Assembly: GCF_932526225.1 (NCBI RefSeq)
Contig: NC_064046.1
Span: 13,723,708-13,768,407 of the forward strand
Direction: 5' to 3'
DNA: 44,700 bases
Source of the DNA: Nematostella vectensis
Taxonomy: Eukaryota > Cnidaria > Anthozoa > Actiniaria > Edwardsiidae
Of the stretch, positions 40,501-44,700 are shown one piece after another. The notes beneath the pieces are model-generated. The model worked only from the letters and a program-made list of their open reading frames with translations, did no database searches and was not told where the DNA came from. A program made the translations under genes and the position numbers. How positions within the stretch are numbered: position 1 is the first letter of the stretch; every line of letters starts with the position of its first letter.

Positions 40501-43152
40501 TACATTAGCCTATAGAAGGTACAGTACATTAGCCTATAGAAGGTACAGTACATTAGCCTATAGAAGGTACAGTACATTAGCCTATAGAAGGTACAGTACA
40601 TTAGCCTATAGAAGGTACAGTACATTAGCCTATAGAAGGTACAGTACATTAGCCTATAGAAGGTACAGTACATTAGCCTATAGAAGGTACAGTACATTAG
40701 CCTATAGAAGGTACAGTACATTAGCCTATAGAATGTAAAGTACATCAGCCTATAGAAGGAACAGTACATTAGCCTATAGAAGGTACAGTACATCAGCCTA
40801 TAGAAGGTACAGTACATCAGCCTATAGAAGGTACAGTACATTAGCCTATAGAAGGTACAGTACATTAGCCTATAGAATGTACAGTACATCAGCCTATAGA
40901 ATGTAAAGTACATTAGCCTATAGAAGGTACAGTACATTAGCCTATAGAAGGTACAGTACATTAGCCTATAGAAGGTACAGTACATTAGCCTATAGAAGGT
41001 ACAGTACATTAGCCTATAGAATGTACAGTACATTAGCCTATAGAAGGTACAGTACATTAGCCTATAGAATGTACAGTACATTAGCCTATAGAAGGTACAG
41101 TACATTAGCCTATAGAATGTACAGTACATTAGCCTATAGAAGGTACAGTACATTAGCCTATAGAAGGGTTTAAGCCAGGGGAAAAAGGGGCATCCAAACA
41201 GATATTTTAATAACAACAGCTGTACAATCGCGGTTTCTTTGTGACCAAGGGCTTGCACATACCTTGTGACCTCCACCACCACACCACCCCACACAAATTA
41301 CGTACACATTAGCTGTATTGACATTCAATCAGAAGCATAAGAATTATGTCTAGATGAGCAAAGGCCAAATTAATTCAACAACACGTGCCTTGCATAAGTT
41401 CTTATGTTTTTGTTTTGCTCATTTACAAATGAAAGTTTGAAACAGAATTTATTTCAGCAACGCCCACATGGCGTATAGTTATTAAGAGAGCAGATGAACT
41501 TAATGATACGGCTTTTATTGCAGCAGCAACAATAGATCCGAATTTTCGAACATCGACATTTGTATGTGGCATTTAAGCTATTAAAAAGTCATTGAAAAAG
41601 ATGTGGATTTCCCAAAAAAATTTCCTCTGAGGATCATTTGAGAATTTGTTACGTGATTCCTTTGCAGTAGGTTGCTGAACAGAATCTTAGAACAGTTTTT
41701 TTAATAATTTTATATAAAACCGAAATTAATGGAAAATATCAGATACATGTAACCAGTAATTTTTTTTTCTTGTAGCAGCAGCCAGCGTGTGGTAGTTGTA
41801 AATATGTGTAGATAAACATTTTTAGAAACAAATACTGTATATGCATTTTTATATTATAAAAATGTGTGTTTATATTATAAAAATAATGTTTTTTTTGCTC
41901 AATTATGGTTTAAATGATCTTAATAAAAATTATCCTTTCAAATATAGGTTGGGGTATTGAAAAAACACTGTTATGCATCAACATTTTAAGGGGTACCTGG
42001 TGTCACTGTGCTTTTCCAGCAGAAACCAGTCGGGGTTGAAGTTCTCAGCAAGAATATTCCCACTTCCTAAAAAGCCCAATAATATTCAATCATTTGCGAC
42101 AGTACAAGAAGAATCCCTGTAGTAAAACCAGTACAATTAAGTGAAAACAACAACTGGCTTATAACCGCCCAGTAGGAGCATCTTCGAAGGGGAGGGGGGG
42201 CGCAGTGAGAAAGGGGTGTTAAAGAAGTGGAAGCAAGAACCCCCCCCCCCCCCGTTTTATTTGGGGGGGAGTGGGGTTGAGTCTGACTATGCAAGGAATT
42301 CAGCAATAATGTGAGGTGTGGAAAGTTGGGGGGATAGTTATGTTACAAGCGTTTCATGTGAACAAACCCAACGGATGATAACCTGACAATGTAGGGGGGA
42401 GACATGACGGAAAAACCTGGAAAACACGCAATTCCAGATAGAGAGGCTATAGGTTCCTTGTATTACGGACTGATTTTTAAAACACAAATAACGTGAGGCC
42501 GAAGTGCACATAACCAGATTTTGGCTTTTTAAGATAATTTGTCCTTGATCATCATTGCCCTGTGTGTATCAGCTTAGGGACGAAAAGCTCAAATTTCAGT
42601 GACACTTACAAAAAGTCGCATCAATTTTAAAAAAGTCGCACTTGATATTTTGTTTGCTATAAGTTATTAATTAATCAGAAAAATTTTCCGCCTTATTCAA
42701 TGTGAAATAGGCTTATTTGAAGCGTCATGTCACGTTTTTCCGTCATGTCATGTTAACAAACTCAAGGGATGATAACCTGACAATAAGGGGTGGGGGGAGG
42801 GTGGGCAGGGGAGAATAAGGCTGGGGCAGTGTCAAGAATGTGACTTGTGAAAAAAAAACCTAGGGGGAGGGACAGGGGAGTTGAGGTGTAGTGGGGTTAA
42901 GAGCGTTTAAGTTGGGGAAAAAATTGTGTAAGGCAAGGGGGCGAAAAGCAGAGGGAGTTGGGGAGGTGATATAAATTTAAGTTGTCAATAAATAATCTTG
43001 ATTTCAAGTCTTTCAGTCTTACCATGGAGATCATGGGGGTAGGGGTCAAGGGAAGATAGGACAAGGGGGGGGGGGGTGGTGCTGGTGATGTGCAAACAAA
43101 CAAACCCTCTGGATATAAATCTTCTAGTTTGTCCTCTGGAATCTGGTAACTT
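16419..43152 (-). CDS. EXOC2: EXOC2 (exocyst subunit Sec5), 3' 26 coding exons, 5' end outside
   Basis: Sec5 is a core subunit of the octameric exocyst that tethers secretory vesicles to the plasma membrane. Exons 5'->3' on minus (coordinates high to low by exon): 43106-43152, 41997-42066, 33467-33591, 32416-32496, 31539-31684, 29947-30028, 27957-28059, 27471-27583, 27049-27126 (tentative), 25835-25921, 25166-25296, 24731-24790, 24178-24338, 23282-23403, 22771-22844, 22458-22541, 22032-22085, 21615-21679, 21470-21527, 19786-19902, 18263-18395, 17962-18017, 17494-17628, 16897-16958, 16760-16819, 16419-16503. All join in phase, giving about 795 aa aligned to human residues about 180-924. The N-terminal IPT/TIG Ral-binding domain lies beyond 44700. 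The introns hold a nested THAP gene and many satellites. Confidence 0.95.
16576..16652. repeat. Short GTGATAGTGTCG-type microsatellite
   Basis: Several alternating copies of AGTGATAGTGTCG(A) in an EXOC2 intron. Confidence 0.8.
16760..16819 (-). CDS. EXOC2: EXOC2 exon ([20 protein letters not shown])
   Basis: Matches human SFKQALEALPQLSSGADKK. Acceptor gtaattacag, donor AAAAA|gtaagg, phase 2 in and out. Confidence 0.92.
16897..16958 (-). CDS. EXOC2: EXOC2 exon ([20 protein letters not shown])
   Basis: Matches human [20 protein letters not shown]. Acceptor cttatcgcag, donor GCCAG|gtaaaa, phase 0 in and 2 out. Its acceptor edge is repeated upstream. Confidence 0.92.
16945..17246 (-). repeat. 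72-73-bp repeat from the 3' splice site of the 16897-16958 exon
   Basis: GCGCCTGC(G/T)...-type copies at 16955, 17027 and 17100, a fragment at about 17156, and a diverged copy at about 17211-17245 that again includes exon-like sequence (AAAGCCCTGATCTTGAAATG against AAAGCCCTGGCCTCGAGGTG in the exon). On the minus strand these are decoy acceptors plus first exon bases, upstream of the true acceptor. Confidence 0.8.
17494..17628 (-). CDS. EXOC2: EXOC2 exon ([20 protein letters not shown])
   Basis: 45 codons; matches human VFTISKELVPRVLSKVIEAV and ELSRLM. Donor ACG|gtgcgt chosen so that the next exon continues as AHLEAR. Confidence 0.93.
17962..18017 (-). CDS. EXOC2: EXOC2 exon ([18 protein letters not shown])
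   Basis: Matches human VRNYLKEALVNIIAVHAE. Acceptor cttttttag-like, donor CAG|gtaaga. Confidence 0.95.
18263..18395 (-). CDS. EXOC2: EXOC2 exon ([20 protein letters not shown])
   Basis: Matches human [20 protein letters not shown] LPP. Donor AATG|gtgagt, phase 1. Confidence 0.96.
18507..19304. mobile_element. 798-bp non-autonomous DNA transposon, long TIRs, 9-bp TSD
   Basis: Starts TTCCCTGCTAGCAGAGGCCT and ends with its reverse complement. The inverted termini are similar over about 100 bp. A perfect 9-bp direct repeat, GTGAAATGC, flanks it (18498-18506, 19305-19313). Long TIRs plus 9-bp TSD fit a Mutator-like (MULE) non-autonomous element. No transposase frame. Lies in the EXOC2 intron between 18395 and 19786. 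Confidence 0.8.
19786..19902 (-). CDS. EXOC2: EXOC2 exon ([20 protein letters not shown])
   Basis: 39 codons, phase 0; matches human [20 protein letters not shown]. Confidence 0.96.
20070..21490 (-). repeat. 44-bp minisatellite from the 5' splice site of the 21470-21527 exon
   Basis: About 14 clean 44-bp units (20085-20711) carrying TGGCCAGTGTGTTGCGCGCA and TATCACTTGGTAT, and older diverged copies at 21095-21480. On the minus strand, units near the exon read GGCCATA|GTAAGTGAT, copying the exon end and its donor. In the distal clean units the GT is lost (CCATACCAAGTGAT). A 380-bp MITE interrupts the array. Confidence 0.85.
20712..21091. mobile_element. 380-bp MITE with TTA target duplication (PIF/Harbinger-like)
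   Basis: Termini GGGGCCG(G)TTACATGATGAA and the inverted GTAGTCGGCCCC give about 25-bp imperfect TIRs. TTA flanks it at 20709-20711 and 21092-21094, and the array unit supplies the unfilled site (ATCACTTAGTATG). Internally packed with TCAGCCCGGGCTGA palindromes. The 3-bp TWA duplication suggests PIF/Harbinger; inference only. Confidence 0.8.
21470..21527 (-). CDS. EXOC2: EXOC2 exon ([19 protein letters not shown])
   Basis: 58 nt in the poorly conserved linker before the RLLIVL block. Called from phase (2 in, 0 out), a good donor CATA|gtaagt and an open frame. Weak homology to the human linker. Confidence 0.75.
21615..21679 (-). CDS. EXOC2: EXOC2 exon ([20 protein letters not shown])
   Basis: Matches human VFIYCLEQL followed by an acidic linker. 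Strong acceptor ttttctcccccag, donor CTGT|gtaagt, phase 0 in and 2 out. Confidence 0.85.
22032..22085 (-). CDS. EXOC2: EXOC2 exon ([18 protein letters not shown])
   Basis: 18 codons; matches human EEVCQLSINIMQ. Phase 0. Confidence 0.85.
22128..22215 (-). repeat. Dispersed repeat copy (inverted relative of 11238-12003)
   Basis: Read on the minus strand it gives GATGGAAATGGATGATTT, an ACTTGGTACTT core and GGGTGACAAAATGGC, the same element as near 7180-7260 and at the edges of the 42-bp array. A further diverged copy lies near 19938-20010. Confidence 0.6.
22458..22541 (-). CDS. EXOC2: EXOC2 exon ([20 protein letters not shown])
   Basis: 28 codons; matches human PCQFEQCIVCSLQSLKGVLE. Phase 0. 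Confidence 0.93.
22771..22844 (-). CDS. EXOC2: EXOC2 exon ([20 protein letters not shown])
   Basis: Matches human [20 protein letters not shown]. Acceptor ctccctcag, donor CTG|gtgagc. Confidence 0.93.
22845..23281. other. EXOC2 intron, no feature seen
   Basis: Unique AT-rich sequence between two EXOC2 exons; no gene or repeat noticed. Confidence 0.5.
23282..23403 (-). CDS. EXOC2: EXOC2 exon ([20 protein letters not shown])
   Basis: Matches human LTALEIPNDLLQTIQDLILD LRVRCV. Acceptor ccacccacag, donor GCAG|gtgagt. Confidence 0.94.
23580..24153. mobile_element. Probable 574-bp TA-flanked inverted-repeat element
   Basis: The left end CAGTAAGAACCCGCGT continues into a 14-bp tandem repeat (GTAAGAACCCGCGT, about 7 copies, 23581-23690). 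The right end read inverted is CGGTAAAAAAAAAACCGCGT followed by GAACCTAG. Both ends abut TA. Internally AGGTTCTTATATTTTGGGGT occurs twice. Consistent with a Tc1/mariner-type non-autonomous element; the ends are only partly matched. Confidence 0.5.
24178..24338 (-). CDS. EXOC2: EXOC2 exon ([20 protein letters not shown])
   Basis: Matches human KMIQEVMHSLVKLTRGALLP. Acceptor gacattcag, donor GTCAG|gtaaga, phase 0 in and 2 out. Confidence 0.92.
24731..24790 (-). CDS. EXOC2: EXOC2 exon ([20 protein letters not shown])
   Basis: 20 codons, phase 0; aligns with human SGQIERSKNVRQRQNDFKK. Confidence 0.85.
24855..25165. repeat. GAT/GAC-rich simple sequence
   Basis: Imperfect trinucleotide stretches (GATGATGAC..., GACGACGATC) within an EXOC2 intron; the open frames here are compositional. 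Confidence 0.7.
25166..25296 (-). CDS. EXOC2: EXOC2 exon ([20 protein letters not shown])
   Basis: Matches human [27 protein letters not shown] (here PDLWRLG). Acceptor cttttgcag, donor GAG|gtgaga. Confidence 0.95.
25835..25921 (-). CDS. EXOC2: EXOC2 exon ([20 protein letters not shown])
   Basis: Linker exon. Two acceptors are possible; gtctgcctag (exon start 25921) gives phase 1 in and 1 out and joins both neighbours, whereas the nearer ttcag (25911) breaks the frame. Weak similarity to the human Ser/Gly-rich linker. Confidence 0.75.
26161..26408. repeat. 124-bp tandem duplication (x2)
   Basis: Two near-identical copies starting ACAATAGAAC at 26161 and 26285, each with TTGATTTGTACTTTGCCAAG and ending GTCGAAGGATGCGAGCTT. 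Confidence 0.9.
26397..27065 (-). repeat. 48-bp minisatellite next to the 5' splice site of the 27049-27126 exon
   Basis: About 10 clean 48-bp units (26573-27053) plus 3-4 diverged units to the left. On the minus strand each ends AATGCCAG|GTGAGATATG, as does the exon 27049-27126, so each carries an exon-like end plus donor. The 186- and 273-residue open frames here exist because 48 is a multiple of 3 and the unit lacks stops. Confidence 0.88.
27049..27126 (-). CDS. EXOC2: EXOC2 exon, tentative ([20 protein letters not shown])
   Basis: 78 nt, phase 1 in and out, so inclusion or skipping keeps the frame. GGMLDVD resembles human SPMLDLD at this point of the protein. Acceptor tatctatttctag, donor CCAG|gtgaga. 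Internal AGs could start it 6 or 30 nt later, also in frame. Confidence 0.6.
27364..27440. repeat. ATC trinucleotide microsatellite
   Basis: Nearly pure (ATC)n with a short AGC interruption, just downstream of the 27471-27583 exon donor on the minus strand. Confidence 0.9.
27471..27583 (-). CDS. EXOC2: EXOC2 exon ([20 protein letters not shown])
   Basis: Matches human [20 protein letters not shown] SC. Acceptor ccacgcag, donor AAAAG|gtaagg. Confidence 0.96.
27505..27835 (-). repeat. About 111-117-bp repeat x3 from the 3' splice site of the 27471-27583 exon
   Basis: The exon's 5' half with its acceptor (motif at 27511) recurs diverged at 27628 and 27739 (GGT(A/G)AG(C/T)CAGGTATGCTAG-type). 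The copy at about 27619-27708 keeps an acceptor-like TGCAG on the minus strand, but the exon frame hits a TAG four codons in, so it is a pseudo-exon. Confidence 0.8.
27957..28059 (-). CDS. EXOC2: EXOC2 exon ([20 protein letters not shown])
   Basis: Matches human EVETRIEALRELLLDKLLET. Acceptor cttttag, donor ATAAG|gtaaga. Confidence 0.93.
28313..29885. repeat. 15-bp satellite, about 105 copies (GAGTTATCAGGGCTT)
   Basis: Consensus GAGTTATCAGGGCTT with point variants and a few indels, filling most of the EXOC2 intron 28060-29946. Larger blocks repeat (28530-28700 resembles 28980-29150), showing second-order duplication. On the minus strand most units contain TGATAA, a GATA-factor consensus. Long ORFs (up to 313 residues of SYQGL) result from the 15-bp period. 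Confidence 0.97.
29947..30028 (-). CDS. EXOC2: EXOC2 exon ([20 protein letters not shown])
   Basis: Matches human [20 protein letters not shown]. Acceptor cgccag, donor AAAAAAG|gtgaag. Confidence 0.96.
30029..31183. other. EXOC2 intron with weak tandem repeat
   Basis: About 30470-30680 holds three diverged copies of an about 85-bp unit (AGGAATAGCAATTGGT..., AATTTTATA, AAGAGATAGCA). Otherwise A/T-rich and non-coding as far as I can see. Confidence 0.5.
31184..31390. mobile_element. 207-bp MITE with 30-bp perfect terminal inverted repeats
   Basis: Starts CCTGGTGTACACTAGTGACA and ends with the exact reverse complement over 30 bp. No clear target duplication. No coding capacity; superfamily not assigned. 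Confidence 0.75.
31457..31608 (-). repeat. 76-bp perfect tandem duplication of an EXOC2 exon 3' end plus donor
   Basis: 31457-31532 and 31533-31608 are identical as far as I can read. The right copy is the last 70 coding bases of the 31539-31684 exon plus its donor; the left copy sits in the intron as a second exon end and donor. Confidence 0.93.
31539..31684 (-). CDS. EXOC2: EXOC2 exon ([20 protein letters not shown])
   Basis: Matches human [27 protein letters not shown]. Acceptor tatatgcag, donor CAACAG|gtaagc. Using the duplicated downstream donor would read into a TAG, so the exon-proximal donor is the coding one. Confidence 0.96.
32416..32496 (-). CDS. EXOC2: EXOC2 exon ([14 protein letters not shown])
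   Basis: Matches human EKVEGSMTQKLENVLN; preceded by [12 protein letters not shown]. Acceptor gtactag, donor CAAG|gtgatt. Confidence 0.9.
32497..33466. repeat. EXOC2 intron with purine-rich repeats
   Basis: Short tandem AGGAATATCTAGAGGATAGG copies (32880-32965), poly-G (32859-32872) and a TTATTATTGTTGTTG microsatellite (33245-33315). No gene seen. Confidence 0.6.
33467..33591 (-). CDS. EXOC2: EXOC2 exon ([20 protein letters not shown])
   Basis: Begins [16 protein letters not shown]; matches human SFEQLKMAVTNLKRQ then [20 protein letters not shown]. Acceptor ggttgcag, donor AGCG|gtaacc. Confidence 0.95.
33592..35629. other. Left part of the large EXOC2 intron, upstream of the THAP exons
   Basis: No convincing coding segment. 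33655-33760 looks like a degraded dispersed repeat (GGGGCGGATACAGAGG). A CRE-like TTACGTCATG at 35541-35550 lies 80 bp before the first THAP ATG. Confidence 0.45.
35630..35908 (+). CDS. THAP domain exon A (alternative first exon, small gene or pseudogene)
   Basis: Encodes a whole C2CH THAP zinc finger: C5 and C10 near the start ([10 protein letters not shown]), the YFRIP segment, the WLKN tryptophan, and VCSDHFVKG with the last C and H. THAP domains bind DNA in the nucleus. After AAAG at 35846 comes a donor-like gttcga, phase 1, the same position and phase as in the second THAP exon 1.1 kb on. Unspliced, the frame ends at TAG 35908 (92 aa). It may splice to the exon at 38597, giving an alternative DNA-binding domain, or be a short stand-alone copy. 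The sequence cannot tell which. Confidence 0.65.
   Translation: MPYNCSVQGCSNRSSRDRQKSYFRIPRCVSHKSVRLREVTLRRREKWLKNLAGSTKLIASPHARVCSDHFVKGSIIKSSFIHPTKQPYCILT
36714..36921 (+). CDS. THAP gene exon 1 (THAP zinc finger)
   Basis: C2CH finger; donor AAAAG|gttcgt, phase 1. Reading through would stop within seven codons. Confidence 0.85.
36714..39912 (+). CDS. THAP domain-containing protein, nested in an EXOC2 intron
   Basis: Three exons, 36714-36921, 38597-39247, 39731-39912, 1041 nt in frame, 346 aa. Residues 1-75: THAP finger ([31 protein letters not shown]). The splice restores the usual THAP continuation [15 protein letters not shown]. Middle: a highly charged Lys/Pro/Thr/Glu linker of about 170 residues. 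Then [20 protein letters not shown], an ACQTDLT block and a C-terminal coiled coil ([20 protein letters not shown]), as in many THAP proteins. Start is the first ATG before the first zinc cysteine; an ETS-like CCGGAA is at 36554. It probably acts as a nuclear DNA-binding regulator; the target is unknown. It is antisense to EXOC2. Confidence 0.85.
36922..38596. other. THAP gene intron 1
   Basis: 1.7 kb, AT-rich, no coding segment found. GTCACGCTAAGAGGTTTA is repeated around 37490-37530. Confidence 0.5.
38597..39247 (+). CDS. THAP gene exon 2 (WAP motif and charged linker)
   Basis: Acceptor tccaatag; completes GGT with exon 1 and gives [20 protein letters not shown], the conserved end of THAP regions. 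Donor CAATG|gtaatg, phase 1. Confidence 0.85.
39731..39912 (+). CDS. THAP gene exon 3 (coiled coil, stop)
   Basis: Acceptor ctcttttgcag. Encodes [20 protein letters not shown] and a heptad-like leucine segment, ending TGA at 39910-39912. An ATTAAA about 30 nt on could serve polyadenylation. Confidence 0.82.
40325..41167. repeat. 24-bp satellite, about 35 copies
   Basis: Unit contains GTACAGTACATTAGCCTATA plus GAAG, with C/T and G/T variants (ATTAGCC/ATCAGCC, GAAG/GAAT). Lies 0.4 kb after the THAP gene inside the EXOC2 intron. The 355-residue minus-strand frame (repeating FYRLMYCT) exists because 24 is divisible by 3. Confidence 0.97.
41168..41996. other. Right part of the large EXOC2 intron
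   Basis: AT-rich sequence without a supported gene; ends at the donor of the 41997-42066 exon. Confidence 0.45.
41997..42066 (-). CDS. EXOC2: EXOC2 exon ([20 protein letters not shown])
   Basis: Matches human [20 protein letters not shown]. Acceptor gctttttag, donor ACCAG|gtaccc, phase 1 in and 2 out. Confidence 0.95.
42067..43105. other. EXOC2 intron
   Basis: Contains poly-C/poly-G runs (42241-42253, 43067-43077) and GATGATAACCTGACAAT twice (42374-42390, 42768-42784) near AGGGGGGA-type purine stretches. No gene seen. Confidence 0.5.
43106..43152 (-). CDS. EXOC2: EXOC2 exon ([15 protein letters not shown])
   Basis: 47 nt. Aligns with human KFSQKDLEMLFHG just before the ENF block. Acceptor ctgtttcag, donor GAGG|gtttgt, phase 2 in and 1 out. 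Confidence 0.85.
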
Positions 43153-43218
43153 CTGAAACAGAAAGCAAAAATTTATTTTCTTTCCTTTTTTTTTTTTTTG
43201 CAGCCATTTTTTATGTAT

Positions 43219-44700
43219 GCCTAACCAAACATAGCAATAGTGACCCCTTAAGTATCTTGACCTACCCAGACACATCAGTAGCAATCCCTAGAGGATCTTG
43301 ACCTACCCAAACACATCAGTAGTGATCCCTAGAGGATCTTGACCTACCCAAACACATCACTAGCAATCCCTAGAGGATCTTGGCCTACCCAAACACATCA
43401 GTAGTGATCCCTTGAGGATCTTGACCTACCCAAACACATCAGTAGCGATCCCTAGAGGATCTTGGCCTACCCAAACACATCAGTAGTGATCCCTTGAGGA
43501 TCTTGACCTACCCAAACACATCAGTAGCGATCCCTAGAGGATCTTGACCTACCCAAACACATCAGTAGCGATCCCTAGAGGATCTTGACCTACCCAAACA
43601 CATCAGTAGCAATCCCTAGAGGATCTTGACCTACCCAAACACATCAGTAGCAATCCCTAGAGGATCTTGGCCTACCCAAACACATCACTAGCAATCCCTA
43701 GAGGATCTTGGCCTACCAAACACATCACTAGCAATCCCTTGAGGATCTTGACCTACCCAAACACATCAGTAGCAATACCTAGAGGATCTTGGCCTACCCA
43801 GACACATCAGTAGCAATCCCTAGAGGATCTTGACCTACCCAAACACATCACTAGCAATCCCTAGAGGATCTTGGCCTACCCAAACACATCAGTAGTGATC
43901 CCTTGAGATCTTGACCTACCCAAAAACATCACTAGCAATCCCTAGAGGATCTTGACCTACCCAAACACATCAGTAGTGATCCCTAGAGGATCTTGGCCTA
44001 CCCAAACACATCACTAGCAATCCCTAGAGGATCTTGACCTACCCAAACACATCAGTAGCAATCCCTAGAGGATCTTGACCTACCCAAACACATCAGTAGC
44101 AATCCCTAGAGGATCTTGACCTACCCAAACACATCACTAGCAATCCCTTGAGGATCTTGGCCTACCCAAACACATCAGTAGTGATCCCTTGAGATCTTGA
44201 CCTACCCAAAAACATCACTAGCAATCCCTAGAGGATCTTGACCTACCCAAACACATCAGTAGTGATCCCTAGAGGATCTTGACCTACCCAAACACATCAC
44301 TAGCAATCCCTAGAGGATCTTGGCCTACCCAAACACATCACTAGCAATCCCTAGAGGATCTTGGCCTACCCAAACACATCAGTAGTAATCCCTTGAGGAT
44401 CTTGGCCTACCCAGACACATCACTGGCAATCCCTAGAGGATCTTGACCTACCCAAACACATCAGTAGCAATCCCTAGAGGACCTTGGCCTACCCAAACAC
44501 ATCAGTAGCAATCCCTAGAGGATCTTGGCCTACCCAGACACATCAGTAGCAATCCCTAGAGGATCTTGACCTACCCAAACACATCAGTAGCGATCCCTAG
44601 AGGATCTTGACCTACCCAAACACATCACTAGCAATCCCTAGAGGATCTTGGCCTACCCAAACACATCAGTAGTGATCCCTTGAGATCTTGACCTACCCAA
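43219..44700 (-). repeat. 41-bp minisatellite from an EXOC2 exon end plus 5' splice site (about 35 copies, runs off the edge)
   Basis: Minus-strand units read GATCCTCTAGGGATTGCTAC TGATGTGTTTGG|gtaggtcaa. The first part translates as DPLGIATDVFG, matching human NPLGIEIEKSKF immediately before the exon at 43106. With phase 2 (GG) it joins that exon as G-SYQIPED. Each copy thus carries the end of the preceding EXOC2 exon and its donor. The true exon, with its acceptor, should lie beyond 44700. Confidence 0.85.

Noticed and set aside
40227-41294. 355-residue minus-strand frame of FYRLMYCT repeats
   Set aside because: Product of a 24-bp satellite without stops in that phase; inside an intron.
43219-44700. 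CRISPR array
   Set aside because: Units are contiguous with no unique spacers, the DNA is animal, and the unit encodes an EXOC2 exon edge.

Overview
This window is animal nuclear DNA carrying intron-rich genes with GT–AG introns. The small introns, THAP-domain genes, many short inverted-repeat elements and many minisatellites suit an anthozoan cnidarian such as a sea anemone. No taxonomic marker confirms this. I rebuilt the genes by hand from homology to remembered human proteins and from splice-site phase. Every internal junction reported for RECQL4, EXOC2 and the spliced THAP gene joins in phase.

Layout. (1) 1-667, minus strand: first exon of a PM20D2-like M20D amidohydrolase running off the left edge. 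(2) 888-15285, plus strand: complete 16-exon RECQL4 (about 1464 aa) with Sld2-like N-terminus, CCHC zinc knuckle, RecQ helicase core and RECQL4-type C-terminus. It is head-to-head with PM20D2, with 220 bp between start codons. (3) 16419-43152 and beyond, minus strand: EXOC2 (exocyst Sec5). Twenty-six coding exons, for about 795 C-terminal residues, lie in the window; the N-terminus is past the right edge. RECQL4 and EXOC2 are tail-to-tail. (4) 35630-39912, plus strand: a THAP-domain gene nested antisense in the 8.4-kb intron between two EXOC2 exons. Two tandem THAP exons end at the same splice phase.

Main observation. Many of the minisatellites here are not at random intron positions. At least eight are built from the edge of a coding exon plus its splice site, multiplied into the adjoining intron: RECQL4 exon 11 (86 bp x 21) and exon 15; and in EXOC2 the exons ending at 21470, 27049 and 31539, those starting at 16958 and 27583, and one beyond the right edge (41 bp x about 35). 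Arrays at donors extend downstream and arrays at acceptors extend upstream, so each true site is the exon-proximal copy facing a field of decoys. In the five donor arrays, reading past the true site meets a stop within about 15 codons.

Also present are four or five non-autonomous DNA transposons (one with a paralogous empty site, one with a perfect 9-bp target duplication), a 15-bp satellite with about 100 GATA-type motifs, and a 24-bp satellite. Long ORFs inside the satellites come from unit lengths divisible by three or from lack of stops and are not called as genes. Exons are precise where homology is clear; regulatory calls are weak.
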